Notes: generated by a model not told the origin, from the sequence alone. A DNA stretch of 64,000 nt from Mariprofundus sp. EBB-1 (GCF_003665155.1 NZ_RCFQ01000003.1:62001-126000), one strand, 5' to 3'; positions 9,846 through 18,999 are shown, numbered from the stretch's first letter. Program-made: numbers and translations.

Positions 9846-9921
9846 GCCGATGTAGCTCAGTTGGTAGAGCATCTCACTCGTAATGAGAAGGTCTCCGGTT
9901 CGATTCCGGACATCGGCTCCA
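9846..9921 (+). tRNA. tRNA-Thr (anticodon CGT)
   Basis: A complete cloverleaf. The acceptor stem is GCCGATG / CATCGGC, the D-arm contains GCTCAGTTGGTAGAGC, and the anticodon stem is TCTCA / TGAGA with loop CTCGTAA, giving anticodon CGT. The T-arm is TCCGG TTCGATT CCGGA. The 3' CCA is encoded. It follows the transporter gene by 3 nt and may be processed from that transcript. Confidence 0.95.
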
Positions 9922-10030
9922 TATATATATACCAGCAGGTTATGATGCATAGCAGGCACTTAATCTGGCCTGTATGTATCAATATTAACCCTTATTGTGC
10001 AAGCCGATAAGCATTGGATTTGCATCATGC

Positions 10031-10059
10031 AAAAAAAGACCGCCACAAGGACGGTCTTT
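10031..10059 (-). terminator. Rho-independent terminator of the OmpA-family gene
   Basis: The stem AAAGACCG / CGGTCTTT is followed, on the minus strand, by a run of seven T. It is positioned downstream of the OmpA-family gene, which ends at 10099. Confidence 0.8.
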
Positions 10060-10098
10060 CAATGCATCAACAATAGAGGTTGGGCTAGCTACGTTGCT

Positions 10099-11490
10099 TT
10101 ATTCTACGGGTGGATTGTTCATGGTCGGAGCAACCAGCACAATATCGATACGGCGATTCATTTTGCGCCCCTCTTCTTTTTCGTTGTTGGCAATAGGACG
10201 ATCTTCACCAAAACCAAGAGATGCGATGACCCTGTTACTTTCAGCAAACCGGGCATCAAGGAACTCTTTTACAGTGATAGCGCGGTGCTCTGACAATGTT
10301 TGGTTGTACTCATCATTGCCAAGCGAATCCGTGTGTCCTTCAACACGTACTTCCCGATCATTAAACAGATCAATCGCTTTGCTAGCAAGCTCAAGCAGGT
10401 CATATGATTCTGATGGTACAATCGCACTACCACTTGGGAAATTCATCGCTTTCATGCGAATGATCACATCCGCATCGGTAGTTAGAAAGAGCTCTACCTG
10501 GTTTGGATTGAACAGCTTTGCCAGCTGAGATATTTTGCCTTCAGCATCACGTTTCAATTTTAGTTTGTACTGTGTTTGTTGAAGTTGTGCACGGGCTTGA
10601 TCGTAGCCTGAATTGTCACCAATCAGCTCTTTAATTTTCTGTTGAGCAGCGAGTAGATCATTCTGAGAGCTGGTTTGCGCCTGCTTGATAGCCTCTTTGA
10701 TCTGGTTCGCCTGATCCTGGTGCGATTGGGTAGCATCTAATTTTAGATTAAGCAGGGCAGCAATAGATGCCAAATCATTGTTGGAGGCATCAAGCCATTC
10801 TTCAATAATATAGGGTTGCTGTTTCATAGATAGACCAAGACTCCCTACATTGTCTGCTTTCTGTGCCGATAGAATGCTCTGTTTACTCATGTTAACCAAT
10901 TGTCCCCTTGCAGCGGGGTTAGCTTTAACCAGCTGTTCAATGCTTTGCAATCCGGCACTGGCTTTAGCAAAGCTTACAGGCGCATACAGATTACCCTTCT
11001 CTTTTCTGCTTTTGGCTATGGCTATGGCTCTGGCAACCGGACGAGTCAGCTGCTCTCTAGCAGCAACAACTTCGGCTTGATAGGTAAGTAATTTAGCCAT
11101 TTCGGACTCTTTTTTTGCTTTGTTCAGGTCTCCTTCCTCAATGGCTGCAACAACCTTAGCGAATGCTGTTTCAGCCCGTTCTGCGAGTTCCTTGCGTACG
11201 TTTTTTGCATCTGCTGAACGCATGCGGTCAAGCGATTCAATTAAAGCGGGAAATTGATTGTTCATCATGAGGCTATTGGTAATAGCCTGTTTTGCATGGC
11301 TTTCTGCCTCAACGGGTAAATTCTGGGCGAAGGCTTGCTTGGCGGCTGAATATTCAACCGGAGAAAGGTCGGGAGCACGAACAGCCTCGGCCTCAGATAA
11401 CAGCCCGGTATTTTCTTGGGCCCATATCATGTGTGGCGCTGCCAATAACATGATGCATGTAAAAATAAATGTGGAAATGCGTATATTCAT
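10099..11490 (-). CDS. OmpA-family protein with N-terminal helical (DUF4398-like) region
   Basis: An envelope protein (463 aa) with a cleavable signal peptide (hydrophobic core, then HMIWAQ, cleavage near residue 25). The central 300 residues are strongly helical with many Ala, Lys, Glu and Gln residues, resembling DUF4398 plus coiled coil. The C-terminal about 110 residues form an OmpA peptidoglycan-binding domain: VRVEGHTDSLGNDEYNQTLS carries the diaminopimelate-contacting Asp, and RAITVKEFL the conserved Arg. It probably ties the outer membrane or a periplasmic complex to the cell wall. The ATG has an AAGGAGAA ribosome-binding site. A terminator follows at 10059-10031. The gene stands alone. 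Confidence 0.85.
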   Translation of the reverse strand: MNIRISTFIFTCIMLLAAPHMIWAQENTGLLSEAEAVRAPDLSPVEYSAAKQAFAQNLPVEAESHAKQAITNSLMMNNQFPALIESLDRMRSADAKNVRKELAERAETAFAKVVAAIEEGDLNKAKKESEMAKLLTYQAEVVAAREQLTRPVARAIAIAKSRKEKGNLYAPVSFAKASAGLQSIEQLVKANPAARGQLVNMSKQSILSAQKADNVGSLGLSMKQQPYIIEEWLDASNNDLASIAALLNLKLDATQSHQDQANQIKEAIKQAQTSSQNDLLAAQQKIKELIGDNSGYDQARAQLQQTQYKLKLKRDAEGKISQLAKLFNPNQVELFLTTDADVIIRMKAMNFPSGSAIVPSESYDLLELASKAIDLFNDREVRVEGHTDSLGNDEYNQTLSEHRAITVKEFLDARFAESNRVIASLGFGEDRPIANNEKEEGRKMNRRIDIVLVAPTMNNPPVE

Positions 11491-11738
11491 TATAATTGTT
11501 CTCCTTGAGAAGTGCTTGGTAGATATTTGACGGCTGGTTTGTCTGAAATGTCACTTTTTATATTGTGTGGTGCTAAAGGCGAACTTTTAAGTTTAATTTT
11601 TAAGGTGCTTTCGGCTCTTTTTTTCATGTCTCAGGCAAGAGAATTATGCCGTCAAATGGGACAGCTCTTTAACTATTTGGATTCGCATGTACCTTTCGCG
11701 TCCATTGAATACCATTATGAACCACAAAAGAGAGACTT

Positions 11739-12023
11739 ATGAGCACACCTGATGACTTAACTATCGATTATGAAGAGAACGGCATTCTGACTACGAAACA
11801 GTTGGATAAAGTGATCTTAAGTAAAGGCGCGTGGACTACCATCCTCTTTCGTTACCAGAGCTGGGTAAGTGCTAGTGAATCTTATAGTGAAGATAAATAT
11901 ACCATTCGGCGCTATCAGAAACGTAATGGTGAATACACGCCTCGCTCCAAGTTCAATATCACCAATGCCAAACAGGCCAAGATGATTATTGCAACCTTGC
12001 AGGACTGGACTGACGAAAAGTAA
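11739..12023 (+). CDS. Small conserved-looking protein of unknown function
   Basis: A 94-aa soluble acidic protein beginning MSTPDDLTIDYEENG, with GAGAG-type Shine-Dalgarno bases just upstream. The sequence (KGAWTTILFRYQSW, DKYTIRRYQKRNGEY, then an amphipathic helix ending in LQDWTDE) reads like a real folded protein rather than a shadow frame, and there is no competing frame. I recognise no domain. It converges on the CDF transporter gene with an inverted repeat between them. No function can be given. Confidence 0.65.
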   Translation: MSTPDDLTIDYEENGILTTKQLDKVILSKGAWTTILFRYQSWVSASESYSEDKYTIRRYQKRNGEYTPRSKFNITNAKQAKMIIATLQDWTDEK

Positions 12024-12034
12024 GACAGCGATAA

Positions 12035-12070
12035 CTATTGATGCAAGCGATTCACCGCCTGCATCAATAG
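12035..12070. terminator. Inverted repeat between convergent genes, possible bidirectional terminator
   Basis: A perfect 11-bp inverted repeat (CTATTGATGCA / TGCATCAATAG, 14-nt loop) lies exactly between the 3' ends of the 94-aa gene and the CDF gene. It lacks a long T-run, so termination is inferred from position and symmetry. Confidence 0.45.
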
Positions 12071-12075
12071 GTCTG

Positions 12076-13056
12076 CTATTTGGGTTCGCTCTTGTCCACC
12101 GCATTGTTCGGGGTGGTAAACTCGATAAAGATATCTTTGGTGTCCGGTGCGATACGGCTCACATGGCCTTCCAGGGAACGCCGAATATCATCCAGCTTTT
12201 GCATAAAACGAATGGCATGCGTGACTTCTTCTTCAGTCATATCCGCAAAAATTGCCTCTTCGCGCAATTCGATTTCAGCCATCAATAGTGTTGCTTTAGG
12301 CGACAATACAATGCTGTTGACGCGGGCAACATGCTGCACCTGGTCATCCGACTGCCAAACGTTCAGGGCTATTGCATCGACTTCATTGTTGGAATGATTG
12401 AGCAGGTATTTGCGATTCATGGCAGCAAGATAAACAGCCAGGCCGCCCATCATCAAGCCAATACAGATCGCTGCAACGCCATCAAAGATGGCTGATCCGG
12501 TCCAGGCCGCCAGCCCCATTCCAAGACCGGCCACTGCTAAGCCTAAAATAGCCACAGAGTCTTCAATCAAGACGGCTAACGTGGTCGGGTCACGTGTTTC
12601 AATTAGATAGGTTCTAAACCCTTTGCCGGCCTCTCGGGCTTGCTGTTTGAATTCCGACAATGCGACGAGTAGTGAGTAGCCTTCAACTATAAATGCAAAG
12701 CCGAGAATCAGAAATGGGATCCATGAAAACTCAGGAACATGTTCATGTTTAAGCTGCTCAACGGAATGCATTACCGTATATACACAACCGAGAAAGAAAA
12801 TTGTTACAGCCGAGATTAAATTCCAAAAATACTGTTCCTGTCCATAGCCAAAATGATGATCGGTATCAGCCTGGCGCAATGAGCGACGCAGCCCCAAATA
12901 TAGCAGCGCCTGATTGGCTGTGTCCGCCAATGAATGAATCGCTTCTGCCAGCAGTGCGCTAGAGCCTGAAACAGCAAAACCAAAAAACTTTGCAGTCGTT
13001 ACCAAGCCATTGGCAGTAACCGCAGTCAATACCGTCTTCGTTGATCCATGTGACAT
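12076..13056 (-). CDS. Cation diffusion facilitator family metal exporter
   Basis: A proton-driven divalent metal exporter of the inner membrane (326 aa). Six hydrophobic segments fill the first about 210 residues. The transport-site acidic/His motif is visible in EAIHSLADTANQ (His-x3-Asp of helix 2) and in LIEDSVAILGLAV (helix 5). The last about 115 residues are a cytoplasmic dimerisation domain. AGGAGG precedes the ATG. The metal (Zn, Fe, Co or Mn) is not determinable from the sequence. It is divergent from gloB with only 34 nt between the starts. Confidence 0.88.
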   Translation of the reverse strand: MSHGSTKTVLTAVTANGLVTTAKFFGFAVSGSSALLAEAIHSLADTANQALLYLGLRRSLRQADTDHHFGYGQEQYFWNLISAVTIFFLGCVYTVMHSVEQLKHEHVPEFSWIPFLILGFAFIVEGYSLLVALSEFKQQAREAGKGFRTYLIETRDPTTLAVLIEDSVAILGLAVAGLGMGLAAWTGSAIFDGVAAICIGLMMGGLAVYLAAMNRKYLLNHSNNEVDAIALNVWQSDDQVQHVARVNSIVLSPKATLLMAEIELREEAIFADMTEEEVTHAIRFMQKLDDIRRSLEGHVSRIAPDTKDIFIEFTTPNNAVDKSEPK

Positions 13057-13090
13057 GGAATGAAACCTCCTGTTGCGCTAAGCTGCTCGC

Positions 13091-13882
13091 ATGTGGTCAT
13101 ACCAACACCAGCATTTTACCGTTCATCAGTTGCCCGTATTAAGGGACAACTATATTTATCTGATCGAAGCGCACACATCTGATGCGCTGATTGTTATCGA
13201 TCCGGCGGAAGCTGTTGCCGTTCAACGTGCCTGTAAAGCACTGGAGAAAAAACTGACGCATATCTTCAACACGCATCACCATTGGGATCACACCGATGGT
13301 AACCTGCAACTTAAAGCACATTTCGATTGTCAAATCATTGGCGCCAAGTGTGATGCCGAGCGTATTCCAGGCATTGATATTCAAGTAACACAGCATGATG
13401 CACCTGAAATTGCAGGCCTCAGCATTCAAACGATTGAAGTTCCCGGCCATACCAGCGGTCATATCGCCTTTGTTATTGATGATGCGTTGTTTTGTGGCGA
13501 CACCATGTTTGGTGCCGGCTGTGGCAGGCTTTTTGAAGGGACCCCCGCTCAAATGTGGAATAGCTTATGCAAGCTTGCCGCACTGGATCCGATCACAAAA
13601 GTATATTGTGCGCATGAATACACCATGGCTAATCTCGAATTTTCGCGCAGCATCGATCTGGATAATTTAGCGCTTACTGAGCGCATGCATCGCGATGGCA
13701 GTTTGCGCCAACAGAACAAGCCGACCATCCCTTCATCTATTGCTGTCGAGCTAGTCACCAATCCTTTCCTGAGATCTTTGGATGAAAGTTTTTGTCAGAC
13801 TTATGCCGCTAGATACAAACTGTCTGTATCTGATGCGCTCACTGTATTCACAGATATAAGATTAAGAAAAGACCGGGGTTGA
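13091..13882 (+). CDS. gloB: Hydroxyacylglutathione hydrolase (glyoxalase II)
   Basis: Hydrolyses S-lactoylglutathione to lactate and glutathione, the second step of methylglyoxal detoxification (263 aa, standard). The metallo-beta-lactamase fold carries the dinuclear metal motif HHHWDH at residues 62-67, a further His in VPGHTSGHI, the Asp ligand in LFCGDTMF, and a terminal His in YCAHEYT. The C-terminal substrate-binding domain is complete. Its presence implies glutathione use in this organism. Confidence 0.93.
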   Translation: MWSYQHQHFTVHQLPVLRDNYIYLIEAHTSDALIVIDPAEAVAVQRACKALEKKLTHIFNTHHHWDHTDGNLQLKAHFDCQIIGAKCDAERIPGIDIQVTQHDAPEIAGLSIQTIEVPGHTSGHIAFVIDDALFCGDTMFGAGCGRLFEGTPAQMWNSLCKLAALDPITKVYCAHEYTMANLEFSRSIDLDNLALTERMHRDGSLRQQNKPTIPSSIAVELVTNPFLRSLDESFCQTYAARYKLSVSDALTVFTDIRLRKDRG

Positions 13883-13907
13883 ACATTTTATAAGCTCTGG
13901 TCGTTGA

Positions 13908-14336
13908 TTATCTGATTTGTCGAAGAATCAAGATATGGTTAGAAATAATAGAATCCAAATTGTTCACCTGAGATTGGCTGGTCTCATCAAATTGAATACC
14001 TATGCCGACATCTGTTTTTCGCACTACTGTGCCGGTCAATTTGAGCGGGTTTGGTGCGGAAATGAATGTCAGAAGCAGGTTCACGGATTCACCAACGTCG
14101 AAATCAGCTGGTGTTTCAATAAACAGACCCGTACTGCTTATGTCTCTGGCGTGACCAAAGTGGCTGCCGCTTTTCGATTCAAAGTTCAGTAATTCGGTAT
14201 ATGACTCACGTGTCGCATTTCTCACATCCGGTGTCCAGGTAGCCAGCAAATCAAGCAATTGCTGTTTCTTTTCATCCGGCAATTGCTGTGCAATATCAGT
14301 AAGCGTTTCAATGATGTTATCAGATACTAGCTTCAT
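13908..14336 (-). CDS. PilZ domain protein
   Basis: A small cytoplasmic protein (142 aa): an N-terminal helical part of about 40 residues, then a PilZ beta-barrel (residues about 45-140) with RDISSTGLFIE, the (D/N)xSxxG motif that contacts cyclic di-GMP. The N-terminal RxxxR half of the motif is present only weakly (an Arg in NATRESYTEL). It probably acts as a c-di-GMP receptor, but binding would need testing. No strong ribosome-binding site is seen. It is convergent with gloB. Confidence 0.8.
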   Translation of the reverse strand: MKLVSDNIIETLTDIAQQLPDEKKQQLLDLLATWTPDVRNATRESYTELLNFESKSGSHFGHARDISSTGLFIETPADFDVGESVNLLLTFISAPNPLKLTGTVVRKTDVGIGIQFDETSQSQVNNLDSIISNHILILRQIR

Positions 14337-14454
14337 AGTGGGCAGTGTAGCAGAAACAAGGCAATGTTTGGAAGGATCCCCCCTCCCTCAGAGGTCAAGA
14401 GAGTAGTATCCAGATCATTTTCTAAGTTCTTGTTCAAGGAATGAGAATAGCGGT

Positions 14455-15030
14455 CTATTTTTCCATTCGGGTGATTTTAGAGCCTTCAAAGGTAAGATTA
14501 TACATCAAACCTTTATTTGAGAAAATAAAGCCAATGATGGGATCTCTGATTGTGTTGGTATCAAGATCGGCCGCCGCACCAACCGTAATAACAGCCACAC
14601 TACCATCAACGCCGGCCTTCCAGCCGTCATTGGATTTAAAGCCTTTCAATGCGTCCTTGGTCATAAACATAATGATCTGTGATTTTACCTGAGCGCCTAA
14701 TTGAAAACCGATGGATGCAGCCGCTGTATTGTAATAACCGACCGTTTTTCCCTTTCGCAACATCGCGCCTTCACCATATTCACCGCCAATACCAATACCG
14801 GCTTTAAACACCTCTGGAAAAACGAGTATGGCTTGTGCTTTATTGGCCAGCGTTTTGCCGTATTTCACCTTGGAATAAAAGGTCTTCAATGTGGATGCTA
14901 CCTTCGCATTAATTTCCACTGCAGAGGCAGCATTGGCGACAGGTGTAGCTGTTAAATTCAATAACAATGCCAGTAGAGCAAGCATGGATAAGGTTGTAGA
15001 GCGGATGGTCGTGAACATTGGAAATTGCAT
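14455..15030 (-). CDS. SYLF / Ysc84-like lipid-binding domain protein, exported
   Basis: A secreted or periplasmic protein (191 aa) with a signal peptide (long hydrophobic run, then TPVANAASA, cleavage near residue 32) followed by a complete SYLF/Ysc84 domain: KAQAILVFPEVFKAGIGIGG (in pieces), GYYNTAAASIGFQLG and QIIMFMTKDALKGF. In eukaryotes SYLF domains bind phosphoinositides and actin; bacterial homologues are common envelope proteins of unclear role. The ATG at 15030 has AAGGAGA upstream and is preferred to an ATG 14 codons earlier. Confidence 0.85.
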   Translation of the reverse strand: MQFPMFTTIRSTTLSMLALLALLLNLTATPVANAASAVEINAKVASTLKTFYSKVKYGKTLANKAQAILVFPEVFKAGIGIGGEYGEGAMLRKGKTVGYYNTAAASIGFQLGAQVKSQIIMFMTKDALKGFKSNDGWKAGVDGSVAVITVGAAADLDTNTIRDPIIGFIFSNKGLMYNLTFEGSKITRMEK

Positions 15031-15213
15031 ATAAGTCTCCTTCGATGGCTCATGCAAATATATGCCTGCCATCGCCGTTTGTCAGCCCCATAATAAATAT
15101 GCGATCGGAATCTACAGGTGCAATGATCATGCCCCGTATGTTTATCGCGCAATACATCTCATCAACATCGCTCAAGCATTGCGCATTCTGTTTAAAACCA
15201 GAATAATACTCAG

Positions 15214-16629
15214 ATGAACTTCAACCCTGCTGCAAGCCATGAAAAAGCGACCGTGCTGGTGGTCGATGACACCCCTGAAAATATTGATGTGCTGAGGGGC
15301 GTGCTGAAAGGCGATTACAAAGTGAAAGTAGCCATTAATGGGGAGCAGGCATTAAAATTATGTTTTTCAAATTCCCCTCCATCGTTGTTGTTATTGGATG
15401 TGATGATGCCGGATATGGATGGTTTCGAAGTCTGCGCCAGACTTAAGGCAGACCCGAAAACAGAAGGGATTCCGGTTATTTTTGTTACGGCACTGCATGA
15501 AACCTGTGACGAGCTGCGTGGATTTGACGTGGGCGGTGTTGATTTTATCAATAAGCCGGTGACACCGGCTATCGTGTTATCGCGGGTACAAACACATTTA
15601 AAGCTGCGCGCTGCATATACATTTATTCGCCAGACGTTTGGCCGTTATTTATCTGAAGAGATCGTTGATAATTTGATTGATTCCCCACAAGGCTTAGAGC
15701 TTGGAGGAGAAAAACGTGAGCTGAGCATTATGATGGCAGACTTGCGTGGTTTTACATCGATTGGCGAACGTCTGCCGGCTGAAACGGTTGTCAAAATGAT
15801 TAATATATTTCTAGGTCGCATGACCGATGTCATTCAAGCCCATCAGGGTACCATTGATGAGTTTATTGGCGATGCTATTCTGGCTATTTTCGGAGCACCT
15901 GTTGAACGCCATGATAACGCCTTGCGGGCAGTGCGATGTGCGATTGATATGCAATTGGCGATGCAGGATGTAAATCGAGACTTCAAGCTGGCCGGCTATC
16001 CGCCAGTGACTATGGGTATTGGCATCAATACAGGGCCGGTCATTGTAGGTAATATCGGTTCACAAAAGCGTAGTAAATATGGTGTGGTGGGGCGAGTGGT
16101 CAATACCACCTCACGCATTGAATCTTATACTGTCGGCGGTCAAGTCCTGATTGCACAAAGTACCAAAGATGCCTGTGGGGGTAGCCTTAAAATAAATGGT
16201 GATATGCAGGTGATGCCCAAAGGTATAACGGAAGCTATGACCATTTATGATGTGGGTGGCATACTTGATGAGAATGGTCTCTCCTTACCTGAGATTGCGG
16301 CAGAACCATTGGTTGAACTGAGTGTTCCCATATCGATTCAAATTGCGCCACTAGTAGGTAAACACAGCAGTGCGTCATTTTCTGGATGTATTAGCAAACT
16401 TAGCTTAAGCAGTATTGAGATTGACTCAGATCATATCTGTCCACCACTTTCCGATCTCAGAGTGGTGCTATTAAATGATGATCAGACTGTTATATCCTCG
16501 AGCCTGTATGTCAAAGTGCTGGCGCAGCAAAGCTGTAAGGCGGGCAGTTATCAGGCCCATGTCACATCTTTACCCCCGGAGGCAGAGCTTATGTTTACAA
16601 CAGTTCTCAAACAAAACCCATGCCTGTAA
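15214..16629 (+). CDS. Response regulator - class III nucleotide cyclase, PilZ-like C-terminus
   Basis: A two-component output protein (471 aa). Residues 12-130 are a receiver: acidic pair D18-D19, phospho-acceptor D62 in LLLDVMMPDMDG, T92 and K114. Residues about 165-340 are a class III cyclase with metal aspartates D176 (ADLRGF) and D220 (FIGDAI) and the transition-state pair N297/R301 in VVNTTSRIES. The purine-selecting positions read E216 and R294 rather than the Lys/Asp of standard adenylate cyclases, so ATP or GTP specificity is open. The last about 100 residues look PilZ-like (SKLSLSSIEIDSD) but lack a clear RxxxR. The stop overlaps the phosphodiesterase start by 10 nt. No kinase gene is adjacent. 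Confidence 0.88.
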   Translation: MNFNPAASHEKATVLVVDDTPENIDVLRGVLKGDYKVKVAINGEQALKLCFSNSPPSLLLLDVMMPDMDGFEVCARLKADPKTEGIPVIFVTALHETCDELRGFDVGGVDFINKPVTPAIVLSRVQTHLKLRAAYTFIRQTFGRYLSEEIVDNLIDSPQGLELGGEKRELSIMMADLRGFTSIGERLPAETVVKMINIFLGRMTDVIQAHQGTIDEFIGDAILAIFGAPVERHDNALRAVRCAIDMQLAMQDVNRDFKLAGYPPVTMGIGINTGPVIVGNIGSQKRSKYGVVGRVVNTTSRIESYTVGGQVLIAQSTKDACGGSLKINGDMQVMPKGITEAMTIYDVGGILDENGLSLPEIAAEPLVELSVPISIQIAPLVGKHSSASFSGCISKLSLSSIEIDSDHICPPLSDLRVVLLNDDQTVISSSLYVKVLAQQSCKAGSYQAHVTSLPPEAELMFTTVLKQNPCL

Positions 16630-17420
16630 GTCATCTGTTGCATCTCACAGACAGCCATCTGTTTAGTGATATTAGCCGTCAGCTCAAAGGGGTGAACACA
16701 TACGACAGTTTCTCTACGGTGATCAAGGATGCGTTTGCCAGCACGCCGAATCCCGATGCGATCATTCTCGGCGGTGACATGGCTCAGGATGAAGCATCCG
16801 AAACGTATCAACTGTTAGCTGATATGCTCAAGGGCTGGTCTGCACCATGGATGATATCTCCTGGCAACCATGCCAATGTCACTGCACTTGAGCGTACGCT
16901 CATTCCTGCGCTGGAGAGCATCTCCTCGTATAGTCGTTGTTTACAATTTGACGCGTGGCAGGTGGTTACGCTGAATTCTCATAACAGCGGCAACGTTAGT
17001 GGCTTGCTTGTAGAGGATGAATTGAAACGACTCGATAGCCTGCTCGCGGCTGAACCGCACAAACACACCTTGATTGCCCTGCATCATCATCCTGCCCCAA
17101 TCGAATGTGCATGGCTGGATCGCATTGGTTTGCATAACAGTCAGGCTCTGTGGCAGATCATCCACCAGCATCACAATGTGCGCGGATTATTATGCGGCCA
17201 TATTCATCAAGCTTTGGATATGATGCATAAAGGCATCCGTATTCTGGGTACGCCATCGACCTGTGTGCAGTTTAAACCTCTCCAGGACAGTTTTACTATG
17301 GATAACAGGTCACCGGGATATCGTACGATTACGTTGATGCCCGATGGCAATATTCAATCGTTGGTCAAACGTATTGATGGGTTTATTCCCAAAGATTTAA
17401 ACAATGATGAGCCGTATTGA
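16620..17420 (+). CDS. cpdA: CpdA-type 3',5'-cyclic-nucleotide phosphodiesterase
   Basis: Metallophosphoesterase of the Icc/CpdA class (266 aa) that hydrolyses cyclic AMP (possibly other cyclic nucleotides). Metal ligands are visible in HLTDSHLF, ILGGDMAQDE, SPGNHAN, ALHHHP and LLCGHIHQ, the full set of five metallophosphoesterase blocks. It overlaps the cyclase gene by 10 nt, so synthesis and breakdown enzymes are translated from one transcript in a fixed ratio. This context strengthens the assignment to cyclic-nucleotide turnover. Confidence 0.88.
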   Translation: MPVSHLLHLTDSHLFSDISRQLKGVNTYDSFSTVIKDAFASTPNPDAIILGGDMAQDEASETYQLLADMLKGWSAPWMISPGNHANVTALERTLIPALESISSYSRCLQFDAWQVVTLNSHNSGNVSGLLVEDELKRLDSLLAAEPHKHTLIALHHHPAPIECAWLDRIGLHNSQALWQIIHQHHNVRGLLCGHIHQALDMMHKGIRILGTPSTCVQFKPLQDSFTMDNRSPGYRTITLMPDGNIQSLVKRIDGFIPKDLNNDEPY

Positions 17421-17489
17421 AAGCGTTGACCCGATAATCAGGCAATCATAACAATCAGCAACCTGACTTACTGTCGCCTAGGATTGCGC

Positions 17490-18212
17490 TTATAATGCCC
17501 ACATCACAAAACCAACGCTGACCATTGCTGCGGGCCCATTCCATCGGCCCGGCACGAGTGCTCGAGATACAGACGCGGCAGCGCTCGCAATCAGGGCTGC
17601 GATGAATAACAGCTTCCAATCGGTTCCGTGGTACACGTGCAGGCTCCAGCATAACAGGATAGTACATACAATCATTAACACCAGATGACCTGCCAACGTT
17701 TGTTCAGGGTGAGAAGGAAATTTCAGAATCAAAAAACCATAGCGTTGACTGAAATAATCTGCCCAGAAGGCAGCAGGAAATGCCACACATAAACACAAGG
17801 CCAAACCAAAACCGAATTCCGGAATGGCCTGAAACCATGCCCCTGCAATAAAGATAGCAATCAGCAGATGCAGTTGAGGCAGTAGTGAGATGCGCGGATG
17901 CATATCATCTTTTGTGTTTGGAAGTTGTGCATCCCAGGCCATATTCAAGTGCGACCAGAAGGGCGATTTCAATAGTGAGGCCAGAACAGTGAGCGCCAGC
18001 AGTGCCAGTAATCCCACTCCAAGCCAGCGCGCATCAATATATACCGGCCACATCAATACCCAAATGGCCAGAAAAGGCGGGATCGCTTGTTGAATCATCG
18101 CAGCAGGTGCTCCGCGTCGCATAAGCATGACCGAAAACCATGCCATTTGCAGGATTCCAACGACTACAATCCCACTTAAAACAACATCAGATATGACAAT
18201 ATTTGTTAACAT
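17490..18212 (-). CDS. Polytopic membrane protein, distant phytol/dolichol-kinase-like pattern
   Basis: About seven hydrophobic helices in 240 aa. The C-terminal third (WADYFSQRYG, SHPEQTLAGHL, then a final helix pair) loosely follows the layout of CTP-dependent phytol/dolichol kinases and phosphatidate cytidylyltransferases, where an Asp-rich loop and a KTxxGS-like segment occur. The usual Lys-Thr-x-x-Gly is changed to EQTLAG here, so activity is doubtful. ATG at 18212 is preferred to an in-frame TTG three codons earlier; AGGTAGG lies upstream. It is divergent from rpiA and convergent with cpdA. I treat the family link as tentative. Confidence 0.65.
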   Translation of the reverse strand: MLTNIVISDVVLSGIVVVGILQMAWFSVMLMRRGAPAAMIQQAIPPFLAIWVLMWPVYIDARWLGVGLLALLALTVLASLLKSPFWSHLNMAWDAQLPNTKDDMHPRISLLPQLHLLIAIFIAGAWFQAIPEFGFGLALCLCVAFPAAFWADYFSQRYGFLILKFPSHPEQTLAGHLVLMIVCTILLCWSLHVYHGTDWKLLFIAALIASAAASVSRALVPGRWNGPAAMVSVGFVMWAL

Positions 18213-18297
18213 AAGCGCCAACCTACCTGCTCTTCAACTTTGCCGAAAGGCAGAGAGGTCGGTAGTCTGTCGATCACTAAACGGCGAGGGGATAGAG

Positions 18298-18963
18298 ATG
18301 ACACAAGATGAAATGAAACAGCAGGTTGCCGAAGCGGCGCTGAAGTATGTTGAAGCAGGCACTATTGTCGGTGTTGGCACAGGCTCCACTGCCAATATGT
18401 TTATTGATGCACTGGCTTCCAAAAAAGATGAAATCATTGGTGCTGTAGCCAGCTCGAATGCAACGGCTGATCGTTTAGCCGGTCATGGTATTAAGGTCAT
18501 GGAACTTAATGATGCACTGAATATCGTTGATTCATTATCCGTTTACATCGATGGCGCTGATGAGTTCGACCCGGGCCGCAACCTGACTAAGGGTGGCGGT
18601 GGCGCACTGACACGCGAAAAGATTGTTGCTGCAGCATCCGATCAGTTCATCTGTATTGTCGATGAGAGCAAGCAGGTGGATTACCTGGGGGCATACCCGC
18701 TACCCATCGAAGTTATCCCTATGGCTCAGGAGCTGGTTGCAGGCGTAGCTATTGAACTGGGTGGTCGTCCCGTTGTGCGTGAAGGTTTTATCACTGATAA
18801 CGGTAATATCATTATTGATGTGCACGATCTGAAAATTACCGATGCTCTCGGTGTAGAAGATCATTTGAATAAGGTTCCTGGCGTTGTCACCAATGGTGTG
18901 TTCTCACATCAGGGTGCGAATGTTGTACTTATGGCCACGCCAGACGGCGTTCGCGTGATCTAA
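18298..18963 (+). CDS. rpiA: Ribose-5-phosphate isomerase A
   Basis: Interconverts ribose 5-phosphate and ribulose 5-phosphate in the pentose phosphate and Calvin cycles (221 aa, normal length). Conserved blocks are VGVGTGSTANMFIDAL, YIDGADEFD, LTKGGGGALTREKIVA, FICIVDESKQVDYLG and the end motif VTNGVF. The frame is open 57 codons further upstream, but the ATG at 18298 has GAGGGGA in front and gives the family N-terminus. A strong terminator follows at 19000. Confidence 0.96.
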   Translation: MTQDEMKQQVAEAALKYVEAGTIVGVGTGSTANMFIDALASKKDEIIGAVASSNATADRLAGHGIKVMELNDALNIVDSLSVYIDGADEFDPGRNLTKGGGGALTREKIVAAASDQFICIVDESKQVDYLGAYPLPIEVIPMAQELVAGVAIELGGRPVVREGFITDNGNIIIDVHDLKITDALGVEDHLNKVPGVVTNGVFSHQGANVVLMATPDGVRVI

Positions 18964-18999
18964 ACGCTTTCAGCTTTTATGCATGTATGGCCCATATCA

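Noticed and set aside
9921..9931. Short AT dinucleotide run after tRNA-Thr
   Set aside because: Too short to be a meaningful repeat; no supporting structure.
11512..11742. 76-codon plus-strand frame overlapping the start of the 94-aa gene
   Set aside because: It starts at TTG without a ribosome-binding site, has a composition like translated intergenic DNA, and shows no domain-like pattern.
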